Source of the DNA: Hyphomicrobiales bacterium
GTDB lineage: Bacteria > Pseudomonadota > Alphaproteobacteria > Rhizobiales > Xanthobacteraceae
NCBI GenBank assembly: GCA_021730985.1
Contig: JAKFYI010000027.1
Location: forward strand, 62,001-126,000
Direction of reading: 5' to 3'
Length of the DNA: 64,000 bases
In this document: positions 18,178 through 26,967 of the stretch, piece after piece
Layout of the letters: the number at the start of each line of letters is the position of its first letter
Position numbering within the stretch: position 1 is the stretch's first letter
The notes under the pieces: generated by a model
Told to the model about the DNA's origin: nothing
Databases searched by the model: none
The model's input: the letters and a program-made list of their open reading frames with translations, nothing else
Program-made: the position numbers and the translations under genes

Positions 18178-18606
18178 ATGGCCCCTGCCCGAGCCCTTGC
18201 TACCGCGACCGACGAAACCGCCGAGTCGGCCGGGATCGTCGAACGGTTCCTGGTCGCCTCGATGGTGCCAGACCCGCAGACCGCGGCTCTTTACATAGCC
18301 GACGACCTGAAGATCACCTTCACCGGCGGCCGCAAGTACAGCCATCCGCGCGAGACGGCGGCGTTCAACGCCGGCCGCTACAAGTGGGTGAAAAAGAAGA
18401 TGGAGCGCACCGACGTCGTGCCGGGAAACGGCGAAACCATCGTCTACAACCTCGGCACGTTGTACGGCGAGTGGCCGGACGGCACGCCGTTCGAAGGCAA
18501 CCGCTACGTGGACCGCTTCGTGGTGCGGGGCGGCAAGATCGTGCAGATGGATGTCTGGAACGACAGCGCCGAACGGCTGCTCACCAAGAACGGCATCGTG
18601 GCGTAA
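18178..18606 (+). CDS. NTF2/SnoaL-like small protein
   Basis: A 142-residue single-domain protein with the alpha+beta cone pattern of the NTF2/SnoaL superfamily: N-terminal helix ESAGIVERFLVASM, a strand region LYIADDLKITFTGG, and the final strand pair NRYVDRFVVRGGKIVQMDVWND. Members are ketosteroid-isomerase-like enzymes or binding proteins; no catalytic pair can be assigned with certainty. The start is fixed by a near-perfect ribosome-binding site (AAGGAGGAT, 18165-18173) five bases before ATG. It is divergent from the Liv operon across the probable GntR operator and convergent with the GntR gene (three bases between stops), so it is probably expressed under the same inducer. Confidence 0.7.
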   Translation: MAPARALATATDETAESAGIVERFLVASMVPDPQTAALYIADDLKITFTGGRKYSHPRETAAFNAGRYKWVKKKMERTDVVPGNGETIVYNLGTLYGEWPDGTPFEGNRYVDRFVVRGGKIVQMDVWNDSAERLLTKNGIVA

Positions 18607-18609
18607 AGT

Positions 18610-19389
18610 TCACTTCCGCCGCGCACCCTTGCCGCCGATCTCATCGGCATAGTGGCCAAGAATGTTCTTGATGTCGCGATCCTTGACCGGACGCGACACG
18701 ATCAGCGCGCGGCCCGCCACCGCTTCAAGGTGCTCGTTCATCAGTGCGCTGGCCCGCGAACCGTCGCCCTTCGCCAGCGCCGCAATGATGGCGCGGTGCT
18801 CGCTCACCGCGCACTCCGATGAGTGCGGACGGGCGTACAGCGCGAGCGTCAGCCCGCAGCGCGATGCGTTCTCGCTGACGTAGCGGGTCAGCACCGGGCT
18901 GCCGGTCATCTCGGCCAGCATGATGTGGAATTCGGTCGCGAGCCGGATCGACAGCGGCTCGTCGTTGCCGCGGGCGCGCTCTTCCTCCGCAACATGCTCG
19001 TTGAGCCGCTTGACCTGATCGGGCGTCAGGCGGCCCGCCAGCCGCGCCACCACGAGTCTTTCAAGACCGAGCCGGACGTCGAACACGTCGCGCGCCTCGT
19101 CCCAGCTCGGCGTCGCGACCGTGGCGCCGCGATTGCGCCGCAGCTCGACCAGCCCCTCCGCGGCAAGCCGGCCCAGCGCATGGCGGACAATGGTGCGGCT
19201 GGCGCCGAAGCGCTCGCCGATGGCATCCTCGGGAAGCTTGGCGCCTGGCTCGAGCGCCTGCTCGATGATCGCATGCCGCAGCGCGCGGTAGATGGCGCCC
19301 GCCCGGTCGATCCCGCCCTTGGGCTTTCGTTTTGCAGATCTGGCCAATTGCTGAACCGCTGTTCCGGACGTCAGCCGTCCTTGTAGCAT
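18610..19389 (-). CDS. GntR-family regulator, FCD subfamily
   Basis: A ~259-residue transcription factor. Residues ~28-95 form the winged helix-turn-helix (IYRALRHAIIEQALEPGAKL, then RTIVRHALGRLAAEGLVELR); residues ~105-230 form the all-helical FCD ligand domain, with the spaced His residues (FHIMLAEMTG; SEHRAIIAAL; NEHLEAV) that normally hold a metal and an organic acid effector. ATG at 19389 is preferred to an upstream TTG at 19408-19410. It is the last gene of a minus-strand run with the Bug receptor, OYE-like oxidoreductase and alpha/beta hydrolase, and could autoregulate that run as well as act on the palindrome at 18084-18097. Confidence 0.85.
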   Translation of the reverse strand: MLQGRLTSGTAVQQLARSAKRKPKGGIDRAGAIYRALRHAIIEQALEPGAKLPEDAIGERFGASRTIVRHALGRLAAEGLVELRRNRGATVATPSWDEARDVFDVRLGLERLVVARLAGRLTPDQVKRLNEHVAEEERARGNDEPLSIRLATEFHIMLAEMTGSPVLTRYVSENASRCGLTLALYARPHSSECAVSEHRAIIAALAKGDGSRASALMNEHLEAVAGRALIVSRPVKDRDIKNILGHYADEIGGKGARRK

Positions 19390-19490
19390 CGCCCGGCCGC
19401 CGGTTTGCAAGTTGAAACCGCCGGTCCGCCGTGTTGCCGCCGGTGGTCAGGGCTTCAACAAGCCTGCGCGACCGATCAGTATCGGTGCGC

Positions 19491-20522
19491 TCAGTTCGAC
19501 GGCGGCGGCAGCAGGCCCGCCGCTCTCAGAATGGCCGGATAGAATGTCTTCTCTTTTTTGATGACGGCAGCCATTTCCTCCGGCGTCGATGCCGTCTTGG
19601 CGATACCGAGATCGTCCAGGCGCTTGCCGATGTCGGGCGACTTGGCGGCCTCGATGGTGGCCTGGGCAACCTTGTCGACGATGGCGCGCGGCGTTCCCCG
19701 TGGCGCCAGGAAGCCGTTCCAGGTGTCCAGCGCGAAGCCCGGGTAGAACTCGGAGATCGATGGGATGTCGGCGAGGCTCGGCAACCGCTGCTGCGACGAG
19801 ATCGCGACCACGCGGATGTTCGTGCTCGTCATCTGCGCCGCCATGTCGGACACGCCGCCCCAGGTCATTTCCACCGTGCCCTGAACCAGGGCGGCTGTGG
19901 CGGGCGCCGAACCCTTGAACGGCACGTTGACCATGTCGATTCCCGCGCGCGACGTGAATCCCGCGCTGATGAGATGGCTGGTGGCGCCGTGGCCGGCGGT
20001 GGCGTAGTTGAGCTTGCCCGGGTTGGCTTTCGCATATTCCACGAATTCGGGAACGGTCCTCGCCGGCAGCGACGCCTTGATCCCCATCAGGAAGGGGATG
20101 GTTCCGAAGATCGCGACCGGCTCGAACGAATCCGGATCGTACGAAACCTTCTGAATGAGCGGCGAAATGCCAAGCTGCGACGCCGAACCAAACATGATGG
20201 TGTAACCGTCCGGAGTTGCGGCGGCCGCGTAGGCCGCAGCGATCGCGCCGCCGGCGCCGGGCCGGTTCTCGATCACGACAGGCTGGCCGAACTTTTCCGA
20301 CATGTGCTTGGCGGCGAGCCGCGCCAGCGTGTCGGTGAAGCCGCCGGGAGCGAACGGAACCACCACCGTAACGGCCCGTGCCGGCCACTCCGCCGCGAGG
20401 GCCGGAGCCGCGGTGAACATCGCCAGCAGCAAAGCGCCCGCGCCACGCAACGCCTTTGCGCGCCGAATTGCGCGCGCCGTGACGCCTCTGCCTGAATCTT
20501 GTGCCCGCCGATTGTGAGTCAT
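19491..20522 (-). CDS. Bug/TctC-family tripartite tricarboxylate receptor (1 of 7)
   Basis: A 343-residue periplasmic receptor. An unusually long, basic N-terminus precedes the hydrophobic signal core AGALLLAMFTAAPALA (cleavage near residue 44). The mature part has the family hallmarks VVVPFAPGGFTDTLARL, GQPVVIENRPGAGG, ATPDGYTIMFGS and GKLNYATAGHG, and ends with a conserved C-terminal domain. Bug receptors bind organic acids or aromatic carboxylates and normally feed TctAB permeases, but no tctA or tctB gene is in the window. It lies between an OYE-like oxidoreductase and a GntR regulator on the same strand, so it may bind their substrate or effector. Confidence 0.85.
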   Translation of the reverse strand: MTHNRRAQDSGRGVTARAIRRAKALRGAGALLLAMFTAAPALAAEWPARAVTVVVPFAPGGFTDTLARLAAKHMSEKFGQPVVIENRPGAGGAIAAAYAAAATPDGYTIMFGSASQLGISPLIQKVSYDPDSFEPVAIFGTIPFLMGIKASLPARTVPEFVEYAKANPGKLNYATAGHGATSHLISAGFTSRAGIDMVNVPFKGSAPATAALVQGTVEMTWGGVSDMAAQMTSTNIRVVAISSQQRLPSLADIPSISEFYPGFALDTWNGFLAPRGTPRAIVDKVAQATIEAAKSPDIGKRLDDLGIAKTASTPEEMAAVIKKEKTFYPAILRAAGLLPPPSN

Positions 20523-20600
20523 CGCTCTGCTCGCCTGGATGTTGCCGACAACAATTGCCGTAGCAACTTCCGGGCCAGAGCGAGCAGCAGCAGCTTTGCG

Positions 20601-21812
20601 CTACGCCGTCTCGGTGCCGGTTGGATACAGCGTCCGCACCTCGTCGCGGCGGCGCAGCCACCATGCATAAGATGGCGGCAACAGCGACAGCGGATCGCCG
20701 CTTCGAAGCGCATGAGCGGCATGCACCGGCCAATTCGGGTTCCACATCAGCTCGCGCGCCAGCGCGATCAGGTCGCAACGGCCTTCGGCCAGATAGCTTT
20801 CCGCCTGGAACGGATCGGTGATCAGCCCGACGGCCATGGTGGGAATGCCGGCCTCGCGGCGGATCCGCTCGGCGAACGGGACGTGATAGCCGGGCACACG
20901 CGGCACCACGGCGAGCGTCAGCGGTCCTTCGATGCCGCCCGACGAGCAATCGATCACATCGACGCCGCGCTGCTTGAGCTCGCGCGCCAGCACGATGGTA
21001 TCGCTGAGCTCCCACGCACCGCCCTTGCCGTCCACGCAGGACGCACGGAAGAACAGCGGCCGGTCGTCCGGCCATGCGGCACGAACGGCTTCGATCAGCT
21101 CCAGCGCAAACCGCATACGGCCCGCAATGTCGCCGCCATAGCCGTCGGTGCGCTTGTTGGTGATCGGCGACAGGAACTGCTGGACGATATAGCCGTGCGC
21201 GCCGTGGACCTCGCAGATGTCGAACCCGGCGTCGAGCGAACGCCGGCAGGCTTCGACGTGACTCGCGATCACCTGCCTGATGTCGTCGCGGTCCATTTCC
21301 AACGGCACCATCGCGCCGGGCTTGAACGGAATGGGGCTCGGCGCAATGCCCTGCCAGGGCGGCTCGCCGTGCTTGGCGTCGTCCTCGGTCAGCGGAGCGA
21401 AGCCCTCCCACGGCGCTTTGGTGGCCACCTTGCGGCCCGCGTGACCCAACTGGATCGCGCTCAGCGCGCCCTGGCTGCGCAGAAAATCCGTCACGCGCCG
21501 CCAGGCTTTGACTTGCGCGTCATTGTAGATGCCGGGGCAATGGTAGGTCTTGCGCGCGCGTTCCTCGACCGCGGTTTCCTCGACAAACACGATGCCGGCG
21601 CCACCCATCGCGAATTTGCCGAGATGCACCAGATGCCAGTCGGTCGGTGCCGCGTCGGCCGCCGCGTATTGCGACATCGGCGAAACCACGATGCGGTTCC
21701 GCGCCGTCACGCCCCGGAACGCGATCGGCTTCAGCAGCAGGGGCTCCGAGGGGGCTTCGCCGGGCGCGCCGACCATCGATGTCATCTCCAGAACTTCATG
21801 TGGTGCCGTCAT
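20601..21812 (-). CDS. NADH:flavin oxidoreductase, Old Yellow Enzyme family (YqjM-like)
   Basis: A 403-residue FMN-dependent ene-reductase with a TIM-barrel fold. Visible motifs: QLGHAGRK (phosphate/FMN contact region), EVHGAHGYIVQQFLSP with the paired His residues that bind the substrate oxygen, NKRTDGYGG, and the FMN-phosphate loop VGLITDPFQAESYLAEGRCD. In YqjM-class enzymes the loop near residue 45 carries a redox-tuning Cys (MCMY); here the equivalent reads PMSQY, so Ser replaces Cys. It would reduce an activated C=C bond, for instance in an alpha/beta-unsaturated ring ketone. It follows the alpha/beta hydrolase by 51 bases and precedes a Bug receptor by 78 bases, indicating one catabolic operon. 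Confidence 0.85.
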   Translation of the reverse strand: MTAPHEVLEMTSMVGAPGEAPSEPLLLKPIAFRGVTARNRIVVSPMSQYAAADAAPTDWHLVHLGKFAMGGAGIVFVEETAVEERARKTYHCPGIYNDAQVKAWRRVTDFLRSQGALSAIQLGHAGRKVATKAPWEGFAPLTEDDAKHGEPPWQGIAPSPIPFKPGAMVPLEMDRDDIRQVIASHVEACRRSLDAGFDICEVHGAHGYIVQQFLSPITNKRTDGYGGDIAGRMRFALELIEAVRAAWPDDRPLFFRASCVDGKGGAWELSDTIVLARELKQRGVDVIDCSSGGIEGPLTLAVVPRVPGYHVPFAERIRREAGIPTMAVGLITDPFQAESYLAEGRCDLIALARELMWNPNWPVHAAHALRSGDPLSLLPPSYAWWLRRRDEVRTLYPTGTETA

Positions 21813-21863
21813 CGCACGTTCAAGATTGCACGACCAAGAGAAGGGACCGGACTCTCTCCACCG

Positions 21864-22691
21864 TCAATGCACATGCGCCTGCAAAAACGCGGACAGCAGC
21901 GCCGCAACGGCCGCCGGCTGCTCGACCGGGATCATGTGGCCGGCACCGGGAATGAGCCGATACTCCGCGCCGGGAATCAGGGCTGCAATCTCCTCCATGC
22001 CGGCCGGACGCGTCAGCACATCCTCAGAGCCCGCCACCACCAGCGTCGGCACGGCGATGCGCGGCAAGTCTTTCGACAGATCGAAGTCATAGAGCGCCCG
22101 CGTCGCGGCATTGAGCGGATCGCTCGGCATCGCGGCACGCCAGGCATAGAAACGCGCCAGTTCGTTCGCATTCGCCCCGCGCCACGCTGGCGAAAAAATA
22201 CTTTCGGCCGCGATCTTCGCGGCGGCCTCCGGCCCGGCCTTGTCCATCGCCGCGATCCGCGCTTCCATGTTGTCGCGCAGCGACGGCGCGGACCTACAGG
22301 ACGTCGAGATGAGCATTAACGCGGAGACAAGATCGGGCCGCAACAAGGCGAGCTTCTGCGCCACCATTCCACCCTGCGAGAGGCCAACGACGCAAAGCCG
22401 CTTGAGGCCGAGTGAATCCACAAGCGCTGCGTAGTCCCGCGCGAACATCGCCATGTCGTATGGCCCGGGCGGCTTGTCGCTGCCGCCGTGACCGCGGGTG
22501 TCGGCCGCGATCATCCGGTAGCGCGGCGCGAATTGCTGAAGGGTCGGGTTCCACAGCGAATGGTCCCAGCCGAGCCCGTGGATCAGCAGGACGGCCGGGC
22601 CGCTGCCCGCCTCCACGATTTTCATCGCAAGACCGCCGGCATCGACGCGCCGCTCTGTCGCGCCAGATGGCGGGGGAAACCAACCGTTCAT
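21864..22691 (-). CDS. Alpha/beta-fold hydrolase
   Basis: A 275-residue hydrolase. The oxyanion-hole segment LLIHGLGWDHSLW, nucleophile elbow GLSQGG (Ser in VVGLSQGGMVAQ), acidic residue in VVAGSEDVL and catalytic His in IPGAGHMIPVEQP are all present, so the Ser-Asp-His triad is complete. The layout resembles 3-oxoadipate enol-lactonase, C-C bond hydrolases and N-formylmaleamate deformylase (NicD) of ring-degradation pathways; sequence alone does not choose among them. It is the first gene of a minus-strand run with the OYE-like reductase, a Bug receptor and the GntR regulator. It is divergent from the maleate-isomerase-family gene, with a 130-bp shared promoter region. Confidence 0.8.
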   Translation of the reverse strand: MNGWFPPPSGATERRVDAGGLAMKIVEAGSGPAVLLIHGLGWDHSLWNPTLQQFAPRYRMIAADTRGHGGSDKPPGPYDMAMFARDYAALVDSLGLKRLCVVGLSQGGMVAQKLALLRPDLVSALMLISTSCRSAPSLRDNMEARIAAMDKAGPEAAAKIAAESIFSPAWRGANANELARFYAWRAAMPSDPLNAATRALYDFDLSKDLPRIAVPTLVVAGSEDVLTRPAGMEEIAALIPGAEYRLIPGAGHMIPVEQPAAVAALLSAFLQAHVH

Positions 22692-22821
22692 GCGCTGCGT
22701 CCCGTTCCGCGTACTTTACACATCCTAATAGCAATCGACATGCCAGCACCACCGGACGCGACGGTGGCGCGATGCAGGCGAGCCGCTATAAATATCGCTG
22801 CCGGCTTTCGAGGACTGAAAC

Positions 22822-23568
22822 ATGGCGGACCGTCTGGGTTACAGGTTGAAGCTTGGCGTCGTCATTCCTTCGACCAATACGATTGTGCAGCCGGAAACCG
22901 ACGCGATGCGGCCGCATGGCGTCACCAATCACATCGGCCGCATCCACATTCCCGATCTGCCGCTGACCAATGACACCGAGTTCGCGCAGATCATGACCGC
23001 AATCGAGCCCGACCTGTTCGGCGCGGTGGACCGGGTGATGTCGTGCAAGCCGGCGCACGTCATCATGGCGATGTCGATTCCGACGTTCTGGGGCGGCATG
23101 GCGGGTGCCGACCAGTTGCTGGAGCGTCTCAAGGCGCGCGCCGGCGTCTCGGTGTCGCTCGGCTCTCTGGCCTGCGTCGAGGCGTTGCGGAAATTCCCGC
23201 AGGTCCGCAACGTCGGCATTCTGACGCCGTATCAGCCGGTCGGCGACGCCCACGTCGCGCGCTTCTTCGAGGAGAACGGCTGGCGCGTCACGGCGGTCCA
23301 CAGCCTGAAGCGGCCGAGCGAGGTGCTGATCGGCCATGCCACCACCCAGGATCTGGTGGATGGATTGAAGGCCATGGCCTCGCAGGGCGTCGATGCCATC
23401 GTCCAGGCCGGCACCGATCTGGCGATGGCCGACGTGGCCGCCGAGGCGGAACACTGGCTCGGCATCCCCGTGATCGCGATCAATGTCGCAACCTACTGGT
23501 CGGCGCTTCGCAAAAACGGCATCGCGGATCGCGTCCACGGGTTCGGTACCTTGCTCTCGGAGCACTGA
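22822..23568 (+). CDS. Maleate isomerase / arylmalonate decarboxylase family protein lacking catalytic Cys
   Basis: A 248-residue protein of the Asp/Glu racemase superfamily, maleate cis-trans isomerase branch: N-terminal KLGVVIPSTNTIVQPE (with the carboxylate-binding Pro-Ser-Thr-Asn), and RNVGILTPYQPVGDAHVARF typical of the second half. The two expected catalytic cysteines are not seen: the first-half site reads MAMSIPTFWGG (S85) and the second reads VQAGTDLAMAD (G197/T198). The only Cys residues (75 and 118) are elsewhere. It may be a decarboxylase, isomerase or binding protein with a different mechanism. The start has GAGGA nine bases upstream. It converges with the livF gene at 23580. Confidence 0.75.
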   Translation: MADRLGYRLKLGVVIPSTNTIVQPETDAMRPHGVTNHIGRIHIPDLPLTNDTEFAQIMTAIEPDLFGAVDRVMSCKPAHVIMAMSIPTFWGGMAGADQLLERLKARAGVSVSLGSLACVEALRKFPQVRNVGILTPYQPVGDAHVARFFEENGWRVTAVHSLKRPSEVLIGHATTQDLVDGLKAMASQGVDAIVQAGTDLAMADVAAEAEHWLGIPVIAINVATYWSALRKNGIADRVHGFGTLLSEH

Positions 23569-23579
23569 TCGGCGGCTCA

Positions 23580-24299
23580 TTACACGCCGAGATAGGCCTG
23601 GCGGATTGCCGGGTCGCCCGACAGGGCTTCGGTCGTGCCGGTCTTGCTCACCCGGCCGGTCTCGATGATCAGGCCGTGGCGCGCGATCTCGAACGCGGTG
23701 ATGACATCCTGCTCGACCAGCAGGATGGTGATGCCTGTGGTGCGGTTGATCTCCAGCAGTGCTTCGCCCAGCCGCTCCACCAGCCGCGGCGCCAGGCCGA
23801 GCGACAGTTCGTCGATCATCAGGAGCTTCGGCTTCGACATGATGCCCCGGCCGATCGCGCACATTTGCTGCTCGCCGCCGGACAGCGTGGTCGCATCCTG
23901 CTTCCAGCGTTCCTGGAGGATCGGAAACAGCGTGAACACGTAGTCGAGGTCGCGCTTCACCGCCGTGTCGTCCTTGCGCAGATAGGCGCCGAGCAAGAGG
24001 TTGTCGCGCACGCTCAAGCCGCGAAACAGCCGCCGGCCCTCCGGGACGTGAACGATGCCGGTCGCCAGGATCCGATCGGGCGGCATGTTGGCGATGTTCG
24101 CGCCATCGAACATGATACGGCCCGAATTGGCCGGCACCAGCCCGGAGATCGTTCGCAGCAGCGTGGACTTTCCCGCGCCGTTCGAGCCGACGATGCAGGT
24201 GATCTCGCCCGCCTGCACGGCGAGGCTGATGTCCCACAGAACGCGGATATCGCCGTAGCCGGCGCTCAGGTTCTCGATGCTGAGAAGCGGCTCAGCCAT
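23580..24299 (-). CDS. Liv-type ABC transporter ATPase (LivF)
   Basis: A 239-residue ATPase: Walker A GSNGAGKST, Q-loop region IVHVPEGRRLF, signature LSGGEQQ, Walker B LLMIDELSLGL and the LivF-type VEQDV. In the Walker B extension DEL replaces the more common DEP. The ATG at 24299 is used because the segment to 24389 is LivG in another frame; the start overlaps the livG stop by eight bases. It is the last gene of the second Liv operon and energises transport together with LivG. It is convergent with the maleate-isomerase-family gene, with 11 bases between the stops. Confidence 0.88.
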   Translation of the reverse strand: MAEPLLSIENLSAGYGDIRVLWDISLAVQAGEITCIVGSNGAGKSTLLRTISGLVPANSGRIMFDGANIANMPPDRILATGIVHVPEGRRLFRGLSVRDNLLLGAYLRKDDTAVKRDLDYVFTLFPILQERWKQDATTLSGGEQQMCAIGRGIMSKPKLLMIDELSLGLAPRLVERLGEALLEINRTTGITILLVEQDVITAFEIARHGLIIETGRVSKTGTTEALSGDPAIRQAYLGV

Positions 24300-25053
24300 T
24301 CGCCGCCTCCCCGCCGAACCGGTCCGCAAACTTCTGCCCGAGATAGGCCTCGACCACCTTGCTGTTGCGGACGATTTCCTTCGGTCCACCCTCGGCGATC
24401 AACTGTCCGTGGTGCAGCACCAGAACGCGCTCGGCGAGCGACATCACCACCTTCATCAGGTGCTCAATCACCAGGATCGTGATGCCGCGCTCCGCGATCT
24501 TGCGGATCAGCCGCAGCGCGCCGTCGATCTCGCTGGAGTTGAGGCCTGCGTTCACCTCGTCCAGCATCAGCACCTTCGGCCGCATCGCCATGCTCTTCGC
24601 CAGCTCAAGCCGCTTGCGGCCGGCAAGCGTCAGCGCCGATGCCGGGCGATCCGCGAACTGCGCCAGCTCCATGAATTCGAGCTGCTCGCGCGCTGTGTCC
24701 ATGGCCGCGGCGACGCTCGGGCTCGCGCCGCCGAACAATGCGCCGGCCGCCACGTTCTCCAGCACCGTCATGCGCGGGAACGGCTGGACGATCTGGAAGG
24801 TTCGCGCGAGGCCCCGCCGCGCCGCCTGGTAGGGCTTTTGCGAGGTGACATCCACGCCCTCGAAGCGGACCCGGCCCGAGGTCGGCTGGTGCACGCCGGT
24901 CAGCAGATTGACCAGCGTGGTCTTGCCGGCGCCGTTCGGCCCGATCAGGGCGACCACCTCACCTTCTTTCAAGGCGAAGCTCAGGTCGTCGATGGCCTGG
25001 ATGCCGCCGAAGCGCTGGTTCAGGCGCTCCGCTGCGAGGATCGTCGTACTCAT
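24292..25053 (-). CDS. Liv-type ABC transporter ATPase (LivG)
   Basis: A 253-residue ATPase with Walker A GPNGAGKTT, the LivG-specific insertion GLARTFQIVQPFPRMTVLEN, Walker B VLMLDEVNAGL and an H-loop IEHLM. The signature reads LTLAGRKRLELAKSM, a variant of the LSGGQ motif often seen in LivG. The start overlaps the LivM stop (ATGA), and the stop overlaps the LivF start by eight bases, so the operon is tightly coupled. The role is ATP hydrolysis for the LivH-LivM channel on the cytoplasmic side. Confidence 0.88.
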   Translation of the reverse strand: MSTTILAAERLNQRFGGIQAIDDLSFALKEGEVVALIGPNGAGKTTLVNLLTGVHQPTSGRVRFEGVDVTSQKPYQAARRGLARTFQIVQPFPRMTVLENVAAGALFGGASPSVAAAMDTAREQLEFMELAQFADRPASALTLAGRKRLELAKSMAMRPKVLMLDEVNAGLNSSEIDGALRLIRKIAERGITILVIEHLMKVVMSLAERVLVLHHGQLIAEGGPKEIVRNSKVVEAYLGQKFADRFGGEAANG

Positions 25054-26012
25054 GCGGCCATCTTCGGCTCGCGGAGCAGGCCGAACCGCCTGGCGATGTC
25101 GCGGTAGCGTAGCGCCAGGAGACCGCCCGGAAGGAAGAAGATCAGAATAACGATAACAGCGCCCAGAATAGCGCGATTGTAGTCAAGGAAGTTCGCCCAG
25201 AAGACTTCTTCCAGCATCATGAAGGCGGCGGTGCCGATCACGGGGCCCAACAGGGTGCCGGGCCCGCCAAGCAGGCACATCACCGGAACCTTCACGCTCA
25301 TCAGGATCGAGAAGGAATCGCTCGGATCGATGTAGCCGGTCCAGGACGCATGGGCTGCGCCGATGGTGCCGCAGAACAGCGCCGACAGCGTATAGGCTAT
25401 GACCTTGTAGAGCCTGTTGTTGACGCCCACCATGTTGGCGGCGTCCTCGTTCTGCTGGATGCAGCGCAGGCCGAAGCCCAGGCGGCTGCGATCGACGATT
25501 ACCGTCACGATGAACGACATGATCATGATGACGATCATCACGAGCAGAAAAATCCTCGCCACCGCGTTCGGCCCCCCGCTCATGAGCGGCACGTTCAAGC
25601 CGTCGCCGCCACCCGTCAGGCTGCCCCAGGACGAGATGATCAGCCGCGCAACTTCGACAATCCCGATCGAGGCGATGGCAAAGTAATGGCCGCGCATCTT
25701 GAGAATGATCGCACCAAGCGCCGCAGCGATTGCACCGACCACGACCGTGGCGACGATCCACGCCAGCACCATCGGTACCCCGGCGCGCTGCGCGAGCGCA
25801 CCCGCGTAGCAACCGATGCCGAAGAATGCCGCCGTCGAAAACGAGGGATAGCCGGCGAAGCCGCCGATAAAATTCCACGACAGTGTCAGCCCCGTGAACA
25901 TGGCGATCATGATCGCCACCCGGACGATGTAGTTGCTGCCCCACAGCGGGGTCGTGGCCAGCACCACCACCCAAGCGGCGAACAGCGCGTATGGCAACCA
26001 GCGCGACTTCAT
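25050..26012 (-). CDS. Liv-type ABC transporter permease (LivM)
   Basis: A 320-residue permease with about nine or ten hydrophobic segments. LivM hallmarks: LSWNFIGGFAGYPSFSTAAFFGIGCYAGA near residue 45 and the EAA-like loop RCIQQNEDAANMVGVNNRLYK, which contacts the ATPases. The ATG at 26012 overlaps the LivH stop (ATGA); the open frame continuing to 26933 is LivH and intergenic DNA read in another frame. It forms the inner-membrane channel with LivH. Unlike the first Liv system at 13-17 kb, permease and ATPases here are separate proteins. Confidence 0.88.
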   Translation of the reverse strand: MKSRWLPYALFAAWVVVLATTPLWGSNYIVRVAIMIAMFTGLTLSWNFIGGFAGYPSFSTAAFFGIGCYAGALAQRAGVPMVLAWIVATVVVGAIAAALGAIILKMRGHYFAIASIGIVEVARLIISSWGSLTGGGDGLNVPLMSGGPNAVARIFLLVMIVIMIMSFIVTVIVDRSRLGFGLRCIQQNEDAANMVGVNNRLYKVIAYTLSALFCGTIGAAHASWTGYIDPSDSFSILMSVKVPVMCLLGGPGTLLGPVIGTAAFMMLEEVFWANFLDYNRAILGAVIVILIFFLPGGLLALRYRDIARRFGLLREPKMAA

Positions 26013-26869
26013 TCGTAGCCCTTGATTCCAGTGAGCCCGGTCGGTTTGACGACCAGCAGGATCAGCATCAGCAGGAAGCCCACGGTCAGCGCATGCTGCG
26101 GACCGAAAAACTGCCCGGCGAAGCTCTCGACGATGCCGAGCACGATGCCGCCGGCGAGCGCGCCCGGCACGCTGCCAAGGCCACCGATCACGCAGACGAC
26201 GAAGGCCTTGCCGAGATAAGTGCCGCTCAGGTTGGTTGTGACCGGATACACCATCGCGAAGATGGCGCCGGTGGCGCCAGCCATCAGCGCGCCGATGCCG
26301 AACGTGATGGCATAGATGCGATCGACCTTGATGCCCATCAGCGCCGCCGCCGCGCTGTCCATGCGAACCGCCACGATCGCGCGGCCGATGCGCGAGCGCC
26401 GCAACACCAAGTAGAGCAATCCAGTCAGCGCGAGAGCCAGTACCATGCCGAACACGCGATCGACAGGGACTGCGATGCCAAACAGATCGAGCGCGCCGAG
26501 GTCGAGCGTCACCCGGCGCGGCGTCGCCGTGTAATACACGGTCATGAAATTGTAGAGGATGAGGTCGAGGCCGAACGTCAGCGTCAACGTCGTCAGCACG
26601 GGCTGATCGATCACCCGGTTGATCATCAGGAGCTGCGTCACGTAGCCGATTAGGAACATGAACGCCGCCACCACGGGCAGCGCGAAAAGCGGATGAATGC
26701 CGTAGCTGTGCCAGGCGAAGAACGTCAGGTAGCCGCCGAAGATGATGACCGAGCCGTGCAGCATGTTGATGACGTTCAACACGCCCCACACGAGCGAGAA
26801 GCCCACCGCCAGGCACGCGTAGAGCGCACCCAGCACGATACCGTTCACCAGGGTTTGAACATAAACCAT
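26009..26869 (-). CDS. Liv-type ABC transporter permease (LivH)
   Basis: A 286-residue inner-membrane permease. The opening VNGIVLGALYACLAVGFSLV, then NVINMLHGSVIIFGGYL, and AVRMDSAAAALMGIKVDRIY (ATPase-contact loop) are the family pattern; about eight helices are predicted. It starts 141 bases after the binding-protein gene, with a hairpin in the gap, and its stop overlaps LivM. It resembles the first system's LivH in layout but is clearly a different paralogue, so the two transporters probably have different ligands. Confidence 0.88.
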   Translation of the reverse strand: MVYVQTLVNGIVLGALYACLAVGFSLVWGVLNVINMLHGSVIIFGGYLTFFAWHSYGIHPLFALPVVAAFMFLIGYVTQLLMINRVIDQPVLTTLTLTFGLDLILYNFMTVYYTATPRRVTLDLGALDLFGIAVPVDRVFGMVLALALTGLLYLVLRRSRIGRAIVAVRMDSAAAALMGIKVDRIYAITFGIGALMAGATGAIFAMVYPVTTNLSGTYLGKAFVVCVIGGLGSVPGALAGGIVLGIVESFAGQFFGPQHALTVGFLLMLILLVVKPTGLTGIKGYE

Positions 26870-26967
26870 TGTAGCGCTGCAGCCGCCGTCCTTGGGTTTC
26901 TTCTCGCGCGGTCGCCCGCGGGTCGTTCAGCACACATACTCAGACCGTCCCGGCAGCAACCGGAACC

